Source of the DNA: a virus
Length of the DNA stretch: 64,000 bases
Direction: 5' to 3' (one strand)
Virus record (IMG/VR): IMGVR_UViG_3300042332_001215
Span: 1-64,000 of that record
Shown: positions 6,804 through 13,715 of the stretch, piece after piece
Position numbering within the stretch: position 1 is the first letter of the stretch
How the letters are laid out: each line of letters opens with the position of its first letter
Notes under the pieces: model-generated
What the model was told of the DNA's origin: nothing
The model's input: the letters and a program-made list of their open reading frames with translations, nothing else
The model's database searches: none
Translations under genes and position numbers: made by a program

Positions 6804-7357
6804 ACATCAACCCATACAAAAGAAAGACAATTTTTCATAAACCAACGAGTGATAAAATTAGGTTTATCCGACATATAATACCTAAAATATCCCGAACCAA
6901 ATGTATAATATCCAACTTCTTTACCACCCGTTTTGATTACAAAACTGGAAGTAATATTACTACCAGTCGCAGTAAGTTTAGAGTAATCTAATTTTGCTGG
7001 AAAACTTCCATTCTTGCGAGCATACTCAATATCCTCAATAATTCTGGTAATCTTTTTACTAAACTGATACTCTTGGTAATATTTGAGTTGTGCGAACTTA
7101 TATTCTACATCCTCAATCTGCTTATCAATCTTCTCATCAAACTCTTGTGAGATTTCTTCTAATGACTTGCGTGGTAGTTTGAATCCAGTAAGTTCTTGTG
7201 GTTCGTTTGGAATTGTGAAGTATTCTTTGAGTAGTTTATAATCTTTAGCATCTTCACTAGCAGAAGCATACAAATTCATACACTCAAAGACATTCTTTAC
7301 ATCTGTGAGTGTTTTGATTTTACTTACATCAAGTTTATGGTTTAATGGTTCAGTCAT
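6800..7357 (-). CDS. Hypothetical 185-aa protein
   Basis: MTEPLNHKLDVSKIKTL...; a helical N-terminal half with coiled-coil character at about 75-115 (EISQEFDEKIDKQIEDVEYK), then a compact C-terminal part rich in Gly, Tyr and Phe. Overlaps its neighbours at both ends. Not recognised. Confidence 0.68.
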   Translation of the reverse strand: MTEPLNHKLDVSKIKTLTDVKNVFECMNLYASASEDAKDYKLLKEYFTIPNEPQELTGFKLPRKSLEEISQEFDEKIDKQIEDVEYKFAQLKYYQEYQFSKKITRIIEDIEYARKNGSFPAKLDYSKLTATGSNITSSFVIKTGGKEVGYYTFGSGYFRYYMSDKPNFITRWFMKNCLSFVWVDV

Positions 7358-7784
7358 ACTTCCCCTTCTTCACATCATTAAACCAAACACCTTCAAGCAG
7401 ACGATGAGTTTCACCATCGGTAATGCGTTCCAACTTCAAATCCAAGTAGGTCTCGTGACTAGTTCTCCTATACCAATAAACCTCATCAGGAAATTCAAAA
7501 CGATAATAACTTTTTTTATTATAAGAGACAACCTCACACTTTCCATCAAATAGAAAGTTCATTTTTGGTTGAGATTTATGTGTTTCAATCTCTTTGAGGA
7601 GTTCCAGTTTCTTTTGAAGCACTTTGATTTCTGCTTCTGTTTTTTCAATATCAGTGTTAAAGGTCATTTGTTTAAAATAAGGAGTAGCATCCATCGCACC
7701 ATCTTTGATTGCTTGTCTAAAAGCATTACGCAGACCTTCATCTACTTGCTCTGGTGTTTGTGGTATTGGTTGAAAGTCAGTCAT
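7350..7784 (-). CDS. Hypothetical 144-aa protein
   Basis: MTDFQPIPQTPEQVDEGLRN...; a helical N-terminus, a coiled coil near residues 47-70 (EKTEAEIKVLQKKLELLKEI), then an aromatic beta-rich part (SYYRFEFPDEVYWYRR). Overall architecture is similar to the next gene. Starts with ATGACTGA. Confidence 0.68.
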   Translation of the reverse strand: MTDFQPIPQTPEQVDEGLRNAFRQAIKDGAMDATPYFKQMTFNTDIEKTEAEIKVLQKKLELLKEIETHKSQPKMNFLFDGKCEVVSYNKKSYYRFEFPDEVYWYRRTSHETYLDLKLERITDGETHRLLEGVWFNDVKKGKYD

Positions 7785-7932
7785 TTTTCTCCTGTTCTAA
7801 AACATCACGGGCACGGTCAGCAATCTGTCTCAAACTAATGCGAGGGTCATTGTAAGAATTTGGGGTCCAATTATCACACCAACTATCAAGTTCAATAATA
7901 ACTCGTTCTAATGCTGATTGTGTTTTAGTCAT
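7777..7932 (-). CDS. Hypothetical 51-aa protein
   Basis: MTKTQSALERVIIELDSWCD...ARDVLEQEKND. Its stop TGA is the last three bases of the next gene's ATGACTGA start. Small and helical. Not recognised. Confidence 0.6.
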   Translation of the reverse strand: MTKTQSALERVIIELDSWCDNWTPNSYNDPRISLRQIADRARDVLEQEKND

Positions 7933-8158
7933 ATGCTTTCACGGTATTACAAGGAATTGTTTGTGGTGGAGTGAGAGAATGAAGAGAAGTATAATGAGAA
8001 GGAGTATAAACTAATGGAGATTTACTCAAATACTCTTCAAGGATATTACAATCCCAAGCATACTCATCATAATGCTTTTTACCATAGTCCATAGTATCTT
8101 CCCGATTTGGAAATGCTACTACAAATGTGTCTTTATAATAGAGTGAATAAACTTTCAT
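7925..8158 (-). CDS. Hypothetical 77-aa protein
   Basis: MKVYSLYYKDTFVVAFPNRE...; a beta-hairpin-like N-terminus (YSLYYKDTFVVAF) and a Thr/Pro-rich tail. Overlaps both neighbours. Not recognised. Confidence 0.62.
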   Translation of the reverse strand: MKVYSLYYKDTFVVAFPNREDTMDYGKKHYDEYAWDCNILEEYLSKSPLVYTPSHYTSLHSLTPPQTIPCNTVKAYD

Positions 8159-8433
8159 TTACAATCCTCATTAGGGTCAAAGTTTAGGTATTCTACCACA
8201 GGTTCTCTACAATACTCACAAAGTCGTTTCTTTGCTTCTTCTAGAGTATCATATCCACCATCAAAATAGACATCAAAAGCAAAGATATTAAACCACCGAA
8301 AGAACCATCTCTCTTGTGGGAAATACTTTGTGGCATTACCATAAGTTTCTTTTTTGATACGATACTTTTTCATCGGTTCTGGTAGAAAATCTTCACGGAT
8401 AAGTCGGGGTTTTGGAAACTCTGGTTTTTTCAT
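8155..8433 (-). CDS. Hypothetical 92-aa protein
   Basis: Start set at ATG 8433 (MKKPEFPKPRLIRED), giving an ATGA overlap with the gene above. It has an aromatic core (WFFRWFNIFAFDVYFDGGYD), then CEYC and VVEYLNF, which echoes VLEYLCN of the next gene upstream, so the two may be related. Confidence 0.63.
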   Translation of the reverse strand: MKKPEFPKPRLIREDFLPEPMKKYRIKKETYGNATKYFPQERWFFRWFNIFAFDVYFDGGYDTLEEAKKRLCEYCREPVVEYLNFDPNEDCK

Positions 8434-8642
8434 TTCAGTTCCACCCAATCATCATAATAATACCCATAAGAACCTCCACCACTATGATTTTTACATAGCA
8501 TATTACTACAAGAAACCCAATAATCAAAGTTTTTACTTTCTGGTCGCAATTCCAAAAGAGATTGATTACACAGGTATTCTAACACAGGATTTTCACAGTC
8601 GGTGCATTTACCAACAACACCCAAACAATCTGGTGGTTTCAT
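8430..8642 (-). CDS. Small Cys-rich protein, possible zinc binder
   Basis: 70 aa with CTDCENPVLEYLC and CSNMLC: two Cys pairs about 30 residues apart, as in small zinc ribbons. Gly/Tyr-rich tail (GGGSYGYYYDDW). Function unknown. Confidence 0.62.
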   Translation of the reverse strand: MKPPDCLGVVGKCTDCENPVLEYLCNQSLLELRPESKNFDYWVSCSNMLCKNHSGGGSYGYYYDDWVELK

Positions 8643-8806
8643 CGTATTCCACTGTCAAAAATCTTTTTTAGTTCGTGATAGACAAGCACCAGTTCTTTAT
8701 CAGGTCCAAGATTATTATTCTTTCTTTCATAATCTAAAATCTCATAGAGTTCTTTTGCTTGTTCCTCTGTGAGAGCAAGATGGTAAGTTTTACTGATTTT
8801 AATCAT
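8639..8806 (-). CDS. Hypothetical 55-aa protein
   Basis: MIKISKTYHLALTEEQAKEL...; short beta strand, then helices (ELYEILDYERKNNN, LVYHELKKIFDSG). The pattern resembles small phage regulatory proteins, but no family is recognised. Start and stop overlap neighbouring genes. Confidence 0.6.
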   Translation of the reverse strand: MIKISKTYHLALTEEQAKELYEILDYERKNNNLGPDKELVLVYHELKKIFDSGIR

Positions 8807-9053
8807 TTTTCAACTCCTTGTATTTCATAGCAAAATAACGATATATTTCCATAACAATTTTTACCATATAATCTGTATGATAATGTGGAGGCACTTTTAG
8901 ATTGGAACAAAATGCTCTTGCGTTTTCCCTCAATAAGCAATTTTCAATTTCACCATCACCACTCCACCTTTCATAATCATCAATCATTTCCCACAAACTA
9001 TCTTCGTAGTCGGCAAAGGATTTTACAAATCCTTCAAGTGTGTAGTATTTCAT
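8799..9053 (-). CDS. Hypothetical 84-aa protein
   Basis: MKYYTLEGFVKSFADYEDSL...; a helical acidic protein ending KELKND because its stop lies inside the next start. Not recognised. Confidence 0.63.
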   Translation of the reverse strand: MKYYTLEGFVKSFADYEDSLWEMIDDYERWSGDGEIENCLLRENARAFCSNLKVPPHYHTDYMVKIVMEIYRYFAMKYKELKND

Positions 9054-9220
9054 AGTTTATTCCTGTAAGTGTAGGTAATTTCTCCAGTTTCCTTATTCAT
9101 CAGGTGTGCCCAGTCAGTTGGAAGTGTATCACAACAATCCCGAAACTTTTCAGTTGAAGATACTTCCATCACAATAGGAAGATTTTGAGAGTGATAGTGA
9201 AAGATTGCTACAAGGGTCAT
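9050..9220 (-). CDS. Hypothetical 56-aa protein
   Basis: MTLVAIFHYHSQNLPIVMEV..., with DCCDTLPTDWAHLMN in the middle. ATGA-type overlap with both neighbours. Not recognised. Confidence 0.6.
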   Translation of the reverse strand: MTLVAIFHYHSQNLPIVMEVSSTEKFRDCCDTLPTDWAHLMNKETGEITYTYRNKL

Positions 9221-9432
9221 TGTGGGTCTCCTACAAGTCCAGAATATTTTTCTCTATCCCAACCATCAGTATAACCTCTTTCATATTCAATTTCAGCAAC
9301 TCGTTGGGCAAACTTCATAGCAACCTCACGAAATGCGTTGTTCATAGCACCAGTCATTACACCAGCACCAAGAGTACTCATCCCAAACTCTGTTCCATCT
9401 CCCCAGAGTTCCATTAGTTCTTGTTCAGTCAT
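9217..9432 (-). CDS. Hypothetical 71-aa protein
   Basis: Start set at ATG 9432 (MTEQELMELWGDGTEFGM), which has the shared ATGACTGA context. A longer frame begins with a non-ATG codon inside a conserved cassette and is rejected. The C-terminal helix contains RVAEIEYERGYTDGWDREK. Confidence 0.63.
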   Translation of the reverse strand: MTEQELMELWGDGTEFGMSTLGAGVMTGAMNNAFREVAMKFAQRVAEIEYERGYTDGWDREKYSGLVGDPQ

Positions 9433-9456
9433 TGGAATTGCTTTGCTGTTCCTACT

Positions 9457-9513
9457 ATTATAAAGCATCACAGACCACTCTGGATGCCTACTGTGCCAGT
9501 TCTTCAAGTGTCC
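9457..9513 (-). promoter_or_regulatory. Stem-loop plus -10 cassette, copy 2 (PeSL-like)
   Basis: Contains the same 23-base block as 6467-6489 with one change (9491-9513), then a different hairpin (GCATC/GATGC with inner CAGA/TCTG, 9465-9487), then TATAAT (9457-9462). The distance from TTGAAG to TATAAT is 39 bases, identical to copy 1, although the hairpin sequence differs. It is followed by the ATGACTGA start at 9432. Confidence 0.6.
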
Positions 9514-9641
9514 TCTGCTTTTATAAATGTTTGTTCTGGAAGGTTAGAACCAACACGATTGAAAAAATATTCACTCATATGTGGATTATAGTTATTTTTC
9601 ATAATCCACAACCAAGTTCTAAAATCTTCAAGAATACTCAC
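9504..9641 (-). CDS. Hypothetical 45-aa protein, GTG start
   Basis: A GTG start overlaps the previous TGA (GTGA). It encodes MSILEDFRTWLWIMKNNYNP and ends EDT with its stop inside the conserved cassette block. Small, and the assignment rests on tight packing only. Confidence 0.45.
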   Translation of the reverse strand: MSILEDFRTWLWIMKNNYNPHMSEYFFNRVGSNLPEQTFIKAEDT

Positions 9642-9811
9642 TTTTCAATCTCCTCCACATTTACATAAGGAGCAGTCATCCATTCACTCCACACATACTC
9701 ATATGGAGGTGGGCATAATGCTCCATTTGCATCAACTCTAAGCATATGATGACGATACTGAATGTCTGGTTTCATTCCCAGTTCATTCTCAACGATACGA
9801 AGTTCAATCAT
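9638..9811 (-). CDS. Hypothetical 57-aa protein
   Basis: MIELRIVENELGMKPDIQYR...EYVWSEWMTAPYV. Compact mixed composition. Overlaps the upstream gene by 4 bases. Not recognised. Confidence 0.58.
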   Translation of the reverse strand: MIELRIVENELGMKPDIQYRHHMLRVDANGALCPPPYEYVWSEWMTAPYVNVEEIEK

Positions 9812-10062
9812 TTTTCACTCCAATACTCTTCATAATCATCAAAATCTCTGGGTTCAGTATAAGGGTCTTCACAACCAGTATAGGCATACATTTTGTTATT
9901 CATCTTATACCAATCGTGATTGAGACACCACCAGAAATTCATACAATACCAGTCATAAAAACCCAATCCTTCCTTGTCTCCTTCAAGAGACCATAGATTA
10001 GTTTTTACTGGAACTCGCATCCAGATTTTCCACTTATCAAATATCATTCTTGTGAGTTTCAT
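9808..10062 (-). CDS. Trp/Tyr-rich 84-aa protein
   Basis: MKLTRMIFDKWKIWMRVPVK...; strikingly aromatic (WYCMNFWWCLNHDWY), with an acidic tail (DFDDYEEYWSEK). It shares aromatic, Trp-rich composition with the genes at 12697-13322 and 11655-11834, suggesting a local family of related small proteins. Confidence 0.63.
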   Translation of the reverse strand: MKLTRMIFDKWKIWMRVPVKTNLWSLEGDKEGLGFYDWYCMNFWWCLNHDWYKMNNKMYAYTGCEDPYTEPRDFDDYEEYWSEK

Positions 10063-10274
10063 TTCACAAAATCTCCAATCACAGGAACATCACCACAAAT
10101 CTCATTCACTCGTCCTACTGTTTGGTCTTTGAGTACTTGACGACACTCCAAGTTTTTATTGTATGTTTGTTGAAAGAGTGTTCGTTGTTGTTGGGCATCA
10201 TAGGTAAGCACAGCAGCAGCAACGATTATAAAAACAGGGATAGACAAAAATATCCAATCTGGGTCAAATTTCAT
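10059..10274 (-). CDS. Small membrane protein
   Basis: 71 aa with one N-terminal membrane segment (WIFLSIPVFIIVAAAVLTY, about residues 7-25). The soluble C-terminal part has two Cys (LECRQ and EICGD). Possibly exposed to periplasm. Function unknown. Confidence 0.65.
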   Translation of the reverse strand: MKFDPDWIFLSIPVFIIVAAAVLTYDAQQQRTLFQQTYNKNLECRQVLKDQTVGRVNEICGDVPVIGDFVK

Positions 10275-10474
10275 AGTGCCTCCAATTCATCAGCAAGTTC
10301 ATAAAGCAATCGAGCATCAACTACCATATCTTCTATATCCTGGTCTCTACAACACTGATAGTATTGATGTTCATTCACAATAGCACGAATAACAGCAACA
10401 ACTCCATCTTTTGGAAAGTTGTATGTATCCTCTGCTTCGTATGCTTCCATAATCTTTTTTGCTCGTTCAGTCAT
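10271..10474 (-). CDS. Hypothetical 67-aa protein, small paralogue family
   Basis: MTERAKKIMEAYEAEDTYNF..., ending ELADELEAL. It aligns by eye with the upstream 69-aa gene (ending ELNEIAGDVEAL) and with the 70-aa gene at 12483-12695 (MTQRAQQLMSEIW, ending TNELEQL). All three have a start-proximal helix, a middle 'AIIR/AIVNEH' helix and a C-terminal leucine helix. Confidence 0.63.
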   Translation of the reverse strand: MTERAKKIMEAYEAEDTYNFPKDGVVAVIRAIVNEHQYYQCCRDQDIEDMVVDARLLYELADELEAL

Positions 10475-10680
10475 AATGCCTCCACATCACCAGCAATTTC
10501 ATTTAGCTCTTGAGCAGTATGAGTAAGCCAAGGTTCATTTGCAAGCACTCCATCTCTATAAATGATAGAAGAAATCACACGAATAGAAGATGCTAATGCT
10601 TGTTTCATATCCTCTGTGGGTTCAACAATCAATTCTGCTTTGAATGCTTCCCAAACTTTGTATGCTGCGTCAGTCATCAT
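10471..10680 (-). CDS. Hypothetical 69-aa protein, small paralogue family
   Basis: MMTDAAYKVWEAFKAELIVE...; related to the next gene (same length, 'SSIRVISSIIY' central helix and VEAL end). The second ATG (10677) uses the ATGACTGA context and is the likelier start. Confidence 0.63.
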   Translation of the reverse strand: MMTDAAYKVWEAFKAELIVEPTEDMKQALASSIRVISSIIYRDGVLANEPWLTHTAQELNEIAGDVEAL

Positions 10681-10919
10681 TCCTCACCATAAGCACGCCA
10701 TTCAAGATATTCAATTTGTTCTTCAAGTTCTTTGATTTTTAGTGCTTGTTTATCCATTACCTCATAGCACCATTCACGGTCTTTTCGCAGGTTCTCAATT
10801 GCCCAACGGGCAACTTCGGGTCTCTCATCCTTTGAGTTCTGGTGCCAATCTTTGAAGTCAAGAGGAATGACTGCTGAGAGTTCCTCATCATATTTTTGAA
10901 GTCTTTCTGCGTCAGTCAT
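10677..10919 (-). CDS. Hypothetical 80-aa protein
   Basis: MTDAERLQKYDEELSAVIPL...; a soluble N-terminal part followed by a C-terminal coiled coil (DKQALKIKELEEQIEYLEW). Not recognised. Confidence 0.64.
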   Translation of the reverse strand: MTDAERLQKYDEELSAVIPLDFKDWHQNSKDERPEVARWAIENLRKDREWCYEVMDKQALKIKELEEQIEYLEWRAYGEE

Positions 10920-11127
10920 AGGTATAATCAGTAGGATAAGAGGAGTTCAGTGATACACTTTCTTGGTGACTTTCCCAACCATTTTCATTACCAATTTCAT
11001 AGATTGCTCGGGCAAAGTTTAAAAGAGCATCTTCTTGTAAAGGTTGCCACACTACATTACCAACATCACCAGAATACAGTTCTCTCAAATATGATGAAGC
11101 AAGTTCAAGGATTTGTTCGTCAGTCAT
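10912..11127 (-). CDS. Hypothetical 71-aa protein
   Basis: Start set at ATG 11127 (MTDEQILELASSYLREL), with ATGA overlap. Ends with SYPTDYTYD, the last residues being encoded by the next gene's start region. A helical small protein. Confidence 0.62.
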   Translation of the reverse strand: MTDEQILELASSYLRELYSGDVGNVVWQPLQEDALLNFARAIYEIGNENGWESHQESVSLNSSYPTDYTYD

Positions 11128-11381
11128 TCTTCCCACCCATCAAAGTATTCAGTAAAAAAGTTGAAACTCAAACCAACTTTACCAACTTGAAAATCTACTC
11201 CAAATAAAGAATTAGTAAAGAATGAGAATAGGATGTGTAATCCACCATCACTAAAAACTAAACGACTGGGATTTTCATAATGAACCCAGAGTAATGTTTT
11301 ATTGTTGATGATACCAAACTGCCAGGTGTGGTCAGTATCACCATCATCCCATACTTTTAGGTTGTACTGATAGGGTTTCAT
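11124..11381 (-). CDS. Hypothetical 85-aa protein
   Basis: MKPYQYNLKVWDDGDTDHTW...; beta-rich, with DGDTDHTWQFGIINNKTLLW. The Phe-rich C-terminal half could form a beta sandwich. Not recognised. Confidence 0.63.
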   Translation of the reverse strand: MKPYQYNLKVWDDGDTDHTWQFGIINNKTLLWVHYENPSRLVFSDGGLHILFSFFTNSLFGVDFQVGKVGLSFNFFTEYFDGWEE

Positions 11382-11662
11382 AGCAACTCCAATTTACATT
11401 TACCATTTACATCATACACAACTTTTACTTGATACTCATTGACCATATTTGCTCTCCACATAGCATTTTTGAACTCTTCTGTTTCTTTCTCTGGGTATTT
11501 GGCAACAAGTTTGAAGTTCTCATCATACTCATTACAATTCACATCATTAAGATAATGGAGATTTAGGAAACGATTGAGTTGTTGCTTTTGTTCGTGGTCA
11601 AGTTGAATTCTTACAAATGTGGTGAATTCGTTTGATACTGGGAGTTCTTCTTGATCAGTCAT
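11378..11662 (-). CDS. Hypothetical 94-aa protein
   Basis: MTDQEELPVSNEFTTFVRIQ...; a mixed alpha/beta soluble protein ending in a beta hairpin (YQVKVVYDVNGKCKLELL). Starts with ATGACTGA. Confidence 0.63.
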   Translation of the reverse strand: MTDQEELPVSNEFTTFVRIQLDHEQKQQLNRFLNLHYLNDVNCNEYDENFKLVAKYPEKETEEFKNAMWRANMVNEYQVKVVYDVNGKCKLELL

Positions 11663-11834
11663 AATAAGTGTTTGTGTTGCCGTAGTTTAGATAATACCAG
11701 AACAAGTTTCTCATTCTGGTTTTATTAGGATACCCATCAAGATGGTTCCACATATGATTTCTCCAAGAATACATACAATACTCAAAGAGATGAATAGAAG
11801 TCCAGATAGTCCATTTCTTCCAGGTGTCAGTCAT
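11655..11834 (-). CDS. Trp/Tyr-rich 59-aa protein
   Basis: MTDTWKKWTIWTSIHLFEYC..., with WRNHMWNHLDGYPNK and a YYLNYGNTNTYYD tail. The stop is inside the downstream ATGACTGA. Composition resembles the aromatic small genes at 9808-10062 and 13020-13322. Confidence 0.6.
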   Translation of the reverse strand: MTDTWKKWTIWTSIHLFEYCMYSWRNHMWNHLDGYPNKTRMRNLFWYYLNYGNTNTYYD

Positions 11835-12105
11835 ACTTTGCCTCCACTTCTTTCACTCGTTCCATAAAACTATCGGAACCGTGATCACCACTATAAAGAT
11901 AATCAATATGCCTCATAATCTCTGCCATTTTACGCATCTGAGGCAGATAGGATTCCAGACACTCAATCACTTCTTCTGGAAATCCTTTGTAATATCCCCA
12001 TTCATCATGCATGAAGTTGTTTTGAATCTCTTCTTCCAACTCATCTGCAAACTGTGATACCTTGTAATAATCATAACTGCAGTTACCGAAATGTCCGCCG
12101 CTCAT
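11827..12105 (-). CDS. Conserved hypothetical (SGGHF family)
   Basis: 92 aa starting MSGGHFGNCSYDYYKVSQFA, with MRKMAEIMRHIDYLYSGDHG near the end. Proteins of this pattern (SGGHF... helices ...YLYSGDHGxDSF) occur in many phages and bacteria without known function. All helical, acidic. Confidence 0.68.
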   Translation of the reverse strand: MSGGHFGNCSYDYYKVSQFADELEEEIQNNFMHDEWGYYKGFPEEVIECLESYLPQMRKMAEIMRHIDYLYSGDHGSDSFMERVKEVEAKYD

Positions 12106-12413
12106 GGTTGTGTCTCCTGATTAATTGGGGGTGGGGGAGTTAGTGGGGGAAGAGGTACAGGTGGTGGCGTGGCTGGTTTAACCACTGTAGGTTCTGGAAG
12201 TGGTTCTTCAGGTGGTGGAGTTGTAGCAGTAGTTTGCTCTTTCAGATCAGAGAGTTCTTTTTGTAGTTCGGTGATGTGAGTTTCATACTGCACAGGAACT
12301 TCCACTGCAGGTTTCACATTACTTTCTTGTGCGAGTTTCCAACCTGCAGCACCAGCACCGAAAATACTAGCGAGGGCAGCAACGACAGAAATGGTTGATT
12401 GAAATTTGCTCAT
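12102..12413 (-). CDS. Membrane-anchored proline-rich protein
   Basis: Start set at ATG 12413 (MSKFQSTISVVAALASIFGA), placed after the promoter at 12435-12463; an upstream extension would begin before the -10. A hydrophobic N-terminal helix (residues 7-26) is followed by a short coiled coil (HITELQKELSDLKEQ), then about 45 residues dominated by Pro (PPPVPLPPLTPPPPI). The layout resembles a spanin or other periplasm-crossing linker, but no lipobox or second gene is seen. Function unknown. Confidence 0.65.
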   Translation of the reverse strand: MSKFQSTISVVAALASIFGAGAAGWKLAQESNVKPAVEVPVQYETHITELQKELSDLKEQTTATTPPPEEPLPEPTVVKPATPPPVPLPPLTPPPPINQETQP

Positions 12414-12434
12414 GATTGAATCTTGAACGAATGT

Positions 12435-12463
12435 AGTATAGGACAAAGGACTCAAGAGGTCAA
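12435..12463 (-). promoter_or_regulatory. Sigma70-type promoter
   Basis: Minus strand TTGACC (12458-12463), a 17-base spacer, then TATACT (12435-12440). It starts right at the T-run of the preceding terminator, forming a terminator-plus-promoter unit ahead of the proline-rich gene. Confidence 0.7.
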
Positions 12464-12464
12464 G

Positions 12465-12494
12465 AAAAAATGGACAGCTCAGTTACTGTCCATT
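12465..12494 (-). terminator. Rho-independent terminator
   Basis: 9-bp stem AATGGACAG / CTGTCCATT with an 8-base loop (12469-12494), followed on the minus strand by six T. It overlaps the stop of the 70-aa gene (12483). Confidence 0.85.
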
Positions 12495-12695
12495 CAGCTG
12501 CTCTAGCTCGTTGGTGAGTGCTAGTAAATCAGTTTTATCAATCACAGAAAGATTGTTGAGTTTCTGTGCTGTCATAGTTTTTACATGTTCTGTGGTTTTA
12601 CGAATAATTGCAGCAACTAGCTTTTCTTCTGTATCTGCCCATGCATTGCGTTCTTGCCATATCTCAGACATTAATTGTTGTGCTCTTTGTGTCAT
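12483..12695 (-). CDS. Hypothetical 70-aa protein, small paralogue family
   Basis: MTQRAQQLMSEIWQERNAWA...; third member of the small helical family with the genes at 10271-10680 (shared 'MTxRAxxxM' start, 'AAIIRKTTEH' helix and leucine-rich end). Its stop lies within a terminator hairpin. Confidence 0.63.
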   Translation of the reverse strand: MTQRAQQLMSEIWQERNAWADTEEKLVAAIIRKTTEHVKTMTAQKLNNLSVIDKTDLLALTNELEQLNGQ

Positions 12696-12696
12696 A

Positions 12697-13023
12697 TCAA
12701 TCCCAAGGTGCCGGTTTTTTCATAATCTCTTTTAATCTTTCAACTACTTTAGGGTCTGGTGGTTCATTCAAGCGTTCTACAAGAGCATCAAAATCTTTTT
12801 TTGGTAAAACAATCCTTTCAGGTTTTGCCCCCTTACCCCAGAACTTTTCAAACTCCCATTGGTAATTCATATCTAACCACCCACCATTCAAAGAGTGCCA
12901 AAACTCTTCCCAAACATAATAATCATCAAGGCGAAATCCTTCATGACTGATCAGACGATACCACCACCAGAATGGCGTATAACGGAGAAATCTATTTGAA
13001 ATGATTAATTTATGAAAGTTCAT
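12697..13023 (-). CDS. Trp-rich hypothetical protein
   Basis: Start set at ATG 13023 (MNFHKLIISNRFLRYTPFWW), overlapping the upstream stop by ATGA. 108 aa. The aromatic N-terminal half (TPFWWWYRLISHEGF, WEEFWHSLNGGW) is followed by a charged helical tail (DALVERLNEPPDPKVVERLK). Related in style to the next upstream gene. Confidence 0.63.
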   Translation of the reverse strand: MNFHKLIISNRFLRYTPFWWWYRLISHEGFRLDDYYVWEEFWHSLNGGWLDMNYQWEFEKFWGKGAKPERIVLPKKDFDALVERLNEPPDPKVVERLKEIMKKPAPWD

Positions 13024-13322
13024 TTCTTCGCCCAAGAATACTCATACATATACATCCAACCATCATTCATCTCACTCCACATCGCATAAGGAAGTTTATA
13101 AGAATACTTCTTATCTCTCATCCAATAAGACCACGCCTCCCAAGCATTTGCTATATTTTGAAATCCCCAGATAAAGTGTCTCCACTTCTCATTATCATAC
13201 ACCCAGTCGTTGTTTGTATCAAATGGGTTCCACCTGAAGTGAGGTTCAAAATCACCATCATAGCAGTAACGATTATACTGCTTGCGGGTGTAGTTTTTAT
13301 ATCGTTGTAGGAGATTATCCAC
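13020..13322 (-). CDS. Trp-rich hypothetical protein, GTG start
   Basis: Likely start is the GTG at 13322 overlapping the upstream stop (100 aa); a longer frame to 13427 would overlap the upstream gene by 113 bases. It contains HFRWNPFDTNNDWVYDNEKW and WEAWSYWMRDKKYSYK. Aromatic composition like 9808-10062. Confidence 0.58.
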   Translation of the reverse strand: MDNLLQRYKNYTRKQYNRYCYDGDFEPHFRWNPFDTNNDWVYDNEKWRHFIWGFQNIANAWEAWSYWMRDKKYSYKLPYAMWSEMNDGWMYMYEYSWAKK

Positions 13323-13497
13323 AATTAGGCATCCAAATGGTAGAGAGTTTGTTTTTCTTTGCAGTGATGTTGAAATGATCAATCTGACCATTCTTATGAT
13401 AGATTCCACACCAGAGGAACCCATCATCCATCATCTCAAAGTGTATCATATCAATGTCCCGAATGACAAGTTCATCAGGATTCTTTTCATCGTTCAT
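13315..13497 (-). CDS. Hypothetical 60-aa protein
   Basis: MNDEKNPDELVIRDIDMIHF...; beta-rich (FLWCGIYHKNGQIDHFNIT), a possible small barrel. ATGA overlap with the zinc-type gene above. Not recognised. Confidence 0.62.
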   Translation of the reverse strand: MNDEKNPDELVIRDIDMIHFEMMDDGFLWCGIYHKNGQIDHFNITAKKNKLSTIWMPNCG

Positions 13498-13715
13498 TTT
13501 GCCTCCCAGAATTTACCATCAGGACCACAAGAATAATCAAGTTCTTTCCAACATTTTGCTCTCAACATATCACAAAATCGTTGCTTATAACCACTTACAA
13601 GGTCATCAGTCGTATTTGGAGAGGCACACATATCATATTTGCTAGTTCTAAAAAAGATATGTTCTATCCAAGATTTACGATACCACTTACAATCCTTACA
13701 GAGTTTTTTGGTCAT
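13494..13715 (-). CDS. Small Cys-rich, probable zinc-binding protein
   Basis: 73 aa with CKDCKWYRK at the N-terminus, then single Cys residues at spaced positions (DMC, RFC, KC, SC), ending CGPDGKFWEAK. The CxxCxWY...C...CGxxGkfWE pattern is seen in many phage and proteobacterial small proteins of unknown function. Confidence 0.68.
   Translation of the reverse strand: MTKKLCKDCKWYRKSWIEHIFFRTSKYDMCASPNTTDDLVSGYKQRFCDMLRAKCWKELDYSCGPDGKFWEAK

Noticed and set aside
8643-8654. TTGACA on the minus strand near 8650 as a promoter
   Set aside because: No -10-like hexamer stands at 16-18 bases; it is coding sequence of the 55-aa gene.
9217-9507. Longer 96-aa reading of the gene starting at 9507
   Set aside because: It would begin with a non-ATG codon inside the conserved stem-loop cassette; the ATG at 9432 has the shared ATGACTGA start.
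13020-13427. 135-aa reading starting at 13427
   Set aside because: It overlaps the 60-aa gene by 113 bases and the added residues are unlike the rest; the GTG at 13322 overlaps the upstream stop as elsewhere in the cluster.
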